DNA from: UBA2239 sp050177075
GTDB taxonomy: Bacteria; Pseudomonadota; Gammaproteobacteria; Burkholderiales; UBA9220
Direction: 5' to 3'
Assembly (NCBI GenBank): GCA_050177075.1
Contig: JBFXHL010000077.1
Span: 1-12,116 of the forward strand
DNA length: 12,116 nt
This document shows positions 10,957 to 12,116 of this stretch, in pieces. A program made the translations under genes and the position numbers. How positions within the stretch are numbered: the first letter of the stretch is position 1; each line of letters starts with the position of its first letter. Below the pieces are notes generated by a model. That model made no database searches and was not told where the DNA came from. It saw only the letters and a program-made list of their open reading frames with translations.

Positions 10957-11763
10957 ATGAGAAAAATTACTCCGACCCTATTTATCCTGTTGAGAAATAA
11001 GGTAACGTTGACTCTTTTAGCAGTAATTGTGGCTGTTTCACTGTATGGCTGGAGGAGTGCGCGTGACACCTATCAGTTGATTACTGGAAAGGAAAAGGTT
11101 TGCCGCTATGTCGTGGATGGCGAACTATTTGCTGTACCACGGAAATATTCACCCCAGAGTGCTTGGGCACCGGAAGTACCCGAAAGTCAGGATATTGTTT
11201 TAAGTTTTTTTAATTTCAGCTTTGTCTACCCCAAGATGATTTCGTGGGACGAAGCCCGTCATAAGGATATTTCCAACAATCAATTGGTAGGCGGAATGCT
11301 TTATGTAGATCGTTATCCTGGTTATCCAAACCCTTGGGCTATCTATGGTTATAAGAAATTTGGAGACAGAATCCCCATTTCCTATAAGCACATTCACGAC
11401 TATTTGCGGCATCGGGCGACTAGCCCCACTGAGACGCAAAGTTGTTTGACTGATGGAGAGCATGACGCTCGACTTGGTATGACCCGTTACATCCTCAATG
11501 ATACGCCGGAACATCACCCGAGCTATTACAGCGAGATATACATAAAAGGGCGTAATACCTGCACACCGATAGAATGGCTCAAGTGTGACATAAATCATTG
11601 CATGTCTGTGATGCGTTACCAGAGGCATTTCGCCATCGAATACCGGTTCAACAAGCAGTTTTTATATGAGCACCAAGCTGTGCGCCAGGCGACCACCGCG
11701 GGTCAACTTCTCAGAAAAGGAATGATAATTCTGCCGACTGTGAAATTTGGAACGATAACTTAG
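10957..11763 (+). CDS. Membrane-anchored hypothetical protein (268 aa)
   Basis: The ATG at 10957 is chosen over an upstream TTG because GAGG (10947-10950) lies 6 bp before it. The 268-aa product has one N-terminal hydrophobic segment (about 16-31, VTLTLLAVIVAVSLYG) preceded by basic residues, so it is a signal anchor with the rest probably periplasmic. The outer part is rich in Tyr, His and aromatic residues and has a cysteine cluster (NTCTPIEWLKCDINHC) that could form disulfides. The gene is visibly AT-richer than its neighbours, with TTTTAAGTTTTTTTAATTTC-like stretches, suggesting separate acquisition. No family is recognised. Immunity proteins and other accessory envelope proteins can look like this, but nothing proves it. 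Confidence 0.75.
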   Translation: MRKITPTLFILLRNKVTLTLLAVIVAVSLYGWRSARDTYQLITGKEKVCRYVVDGELFAVPRKYSPQSAWAPEVPESQDIVLSFFNFSFVYPKMISWDEARHKDISNNQLVGGMLYVDRYPGYPNPWAIYGYKKFGDRIPISYKHIHDYLRHRATSPTETQSCLTDGEHDARLGMTRYILNDTPEHHPSYYSEIYIKGRNTCTPIEWLKCDINHCMSVMRYQRHFAIEYRFNKQFLYEHQAVRQATTAGQLLRKGMIILPTVKFGTIT

Positions 11764-11782
11764 CCAGATGTATATGGTCAGT

Positions 11783-11804
11783 TAATCAGCCTTCCCCCTG
11801 ATTA
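11783..11804. terminator. Possible bidirectional hairpin between convergent genes
   Basis: TAATCAG (11783-11789) and CTGATTA (11798-11804) form a perfect 7-bp stem with loop CCTTCCCC, between the membrane protein gene (+) and the small minus-strand gene, whose TGA stop lies in the stem. There is no clear T-run on either side, so efficiency is doubtful. Confidence 0.35.
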
Positions 11805-11971
11805 GCGCCGATGGCGACTCGTGCCGCTACTCGTTCGCGTATTTGTTGGTAGACGGGGAGGTCAACACCCTCGCCAACCTCAAGTGAGATGTAGAAGTTC
11901 CGACTTGATCTGACAGTAAGGCCTTGCCAAGAGGCGGGGTTACCCGTTTTGATAGAGGTGCGAATCTTCAT
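11786..11971 (-). CDS. Small hypothetical protein (61 aa)
   Basis: This 61-aa minus-strand ORF starts ATG (11969-11971) and encodes MKIRTSIKTGNPASWQGLTV, then SSRNFYISLEVGEGVDLPVY and QQIRERVAARVAIGANQ. The composition is protein-like, with alternating beta-type (NFYISLEV) and helical (QQIRERVAARV) segments. It lies convergent to the membrane protein gene and divergent from the gene starting at 12004, with only 32 bp between the two start codons, so both would share a promoter region. There is no good Shine-Dalgarno. It is not recognised, and could be a small regulator or accessory factor of the divergent gene. Confidence 0.5.
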   Translation of the reverse strand: MKIRTSIKTGNPASWQGLTVRSSRNFYISLEVGEGVDLPVYQQIRERVAARVAIGANQGEG

Positions 11972-12003
11972 CGAAACAGCGCGAGAGCGCCAAGGAGAAT
12001 TGA

Positions 12004-12116
12004 ATGGACGCCTCCCGCCCCGTGAGCGCTGAACACGAGTTATCCACCGCGCCGGCCCCCTTCGGTAGAGAGGGACCTGCGGTGCCCGGCGCCGTGGATA
12101 ACTCTGCGGTGGAGGT
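12004..12116 (+). CDS. Start of an unidentified CDS (3' end outside window)
   Basis: The ATG at 12004 has AAGGAG (11992-11997) six bp upstream, and the frame stays open to the window edge (37 complete codons). The visible N-terminus is Pro/Ala-rich and probably disordered (MDASRPVSAEHELSTAPAPF, then VDNSAVE). Some site-specific recombinases have such extended N-termini, but this piece is too short to assign. A 19-bp inverted repeat with one mismatch lies within these codons, encoding ELSTA on one arm and AVDNS on the other. Confidence 0.65.
   Translation, partial: MDASRPVSAEHELSTAPAPFGREGPAVPGAVDNSAVE
12037..12104. repeat. 19-bp inverted repeat centred on TTATCCAC motifs
   Basis: The 19 bp from GAGTTATCCAC (12037-12055) match, with one mismatch, the reverse complement of the 19 bp ending GTGGATAACTC (12086-12104); the arms are 30 bp apart. 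Each arm carries TTATCCAC, 8 of 9 bases of a DnaA box. It lies inside the start of a coding region. Confidence 0.75.

Noticed and set aside
12037..12104. Integron attC site
   Set aside because: The arms lack the GTTRRRY/RYYYAAC core pair (GTTATCC breaks it), and the repeat lies inside an open reading frame.

Overview
The window looks like an accessory region from a high-GC proteobacterium, most likely a beta- or gammaproteobacterium. That placement is inferred from the GC-rich codon use, the RTX/type I secretion remnants and the integrative-element gene types. No rRNA, tRNA or housekeeping gene is present to fix it.

Layout, left to right. (1) 1-124: the 3' end of an ISL3-type transposase and its probable right terminal repeat. 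(2) 286-2285, minus strand: a type IV (AbiE-type) toxin-antitoxin pair. The antitoxin gene precedes the toxin gene and overlaps it by 38 bp. Upstream is a well-formed promoter packed with RTGAAC half-sites. The antitoxin gene carries a run of nine G. (3) 2429-3149, plus strand: a 66-residue unknown protein and a DUF3489 protein, closed by a strong intrinsic terminator. (4) 3150-3624: a 475-bp non-coding stretch full of repeats. (5) 3625-8141, plus strand: six tightly packed genes, namely a 321-aa unknown, an excisionase-like HTH protein, a DUF3987/YfjI-type protein with a variant P-loop, a four-cysteine protein, a 302-aa unknown and a 146-aa basic unknown. Four of them are joined by 1-4 bp start/stop overlaps. 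A seventh unknown gene, 8235-8648, follows. (6) 8632-9851: two truncated remnants, one of a giant RTX-like secreted protein and one of a type I secretion ATPase, abutting through an 82-bp element with perfect 15-bp inverted ends. (7) 9848-10745: a solo LuxR-type HTH protein and a GNAT acetyltransferase. (8) 10847-11763: a tiny ORF and an AT-richer membrane-anchored protein of unknown function. (9) 11786-12116: a small convergent gene, then the start of a plus-strand gene whose first codons hold a long inverted repeat built on TTATCCAC.

The main candidate for an undescribed unit is block 5. It is bounded by two 77-bp repeats in opposite orientation (3352-3428 and 8095-8171), which align without gaps at about 59 of 77 positions. 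The tight packing, the HTH regulator, the nucleotide-binding-like DUF3987 protein and the neighbouring toxin-antitoxin pair fit an integrative-element or defence-island module. None of the unknown proteins can be given a function from sequence alone.
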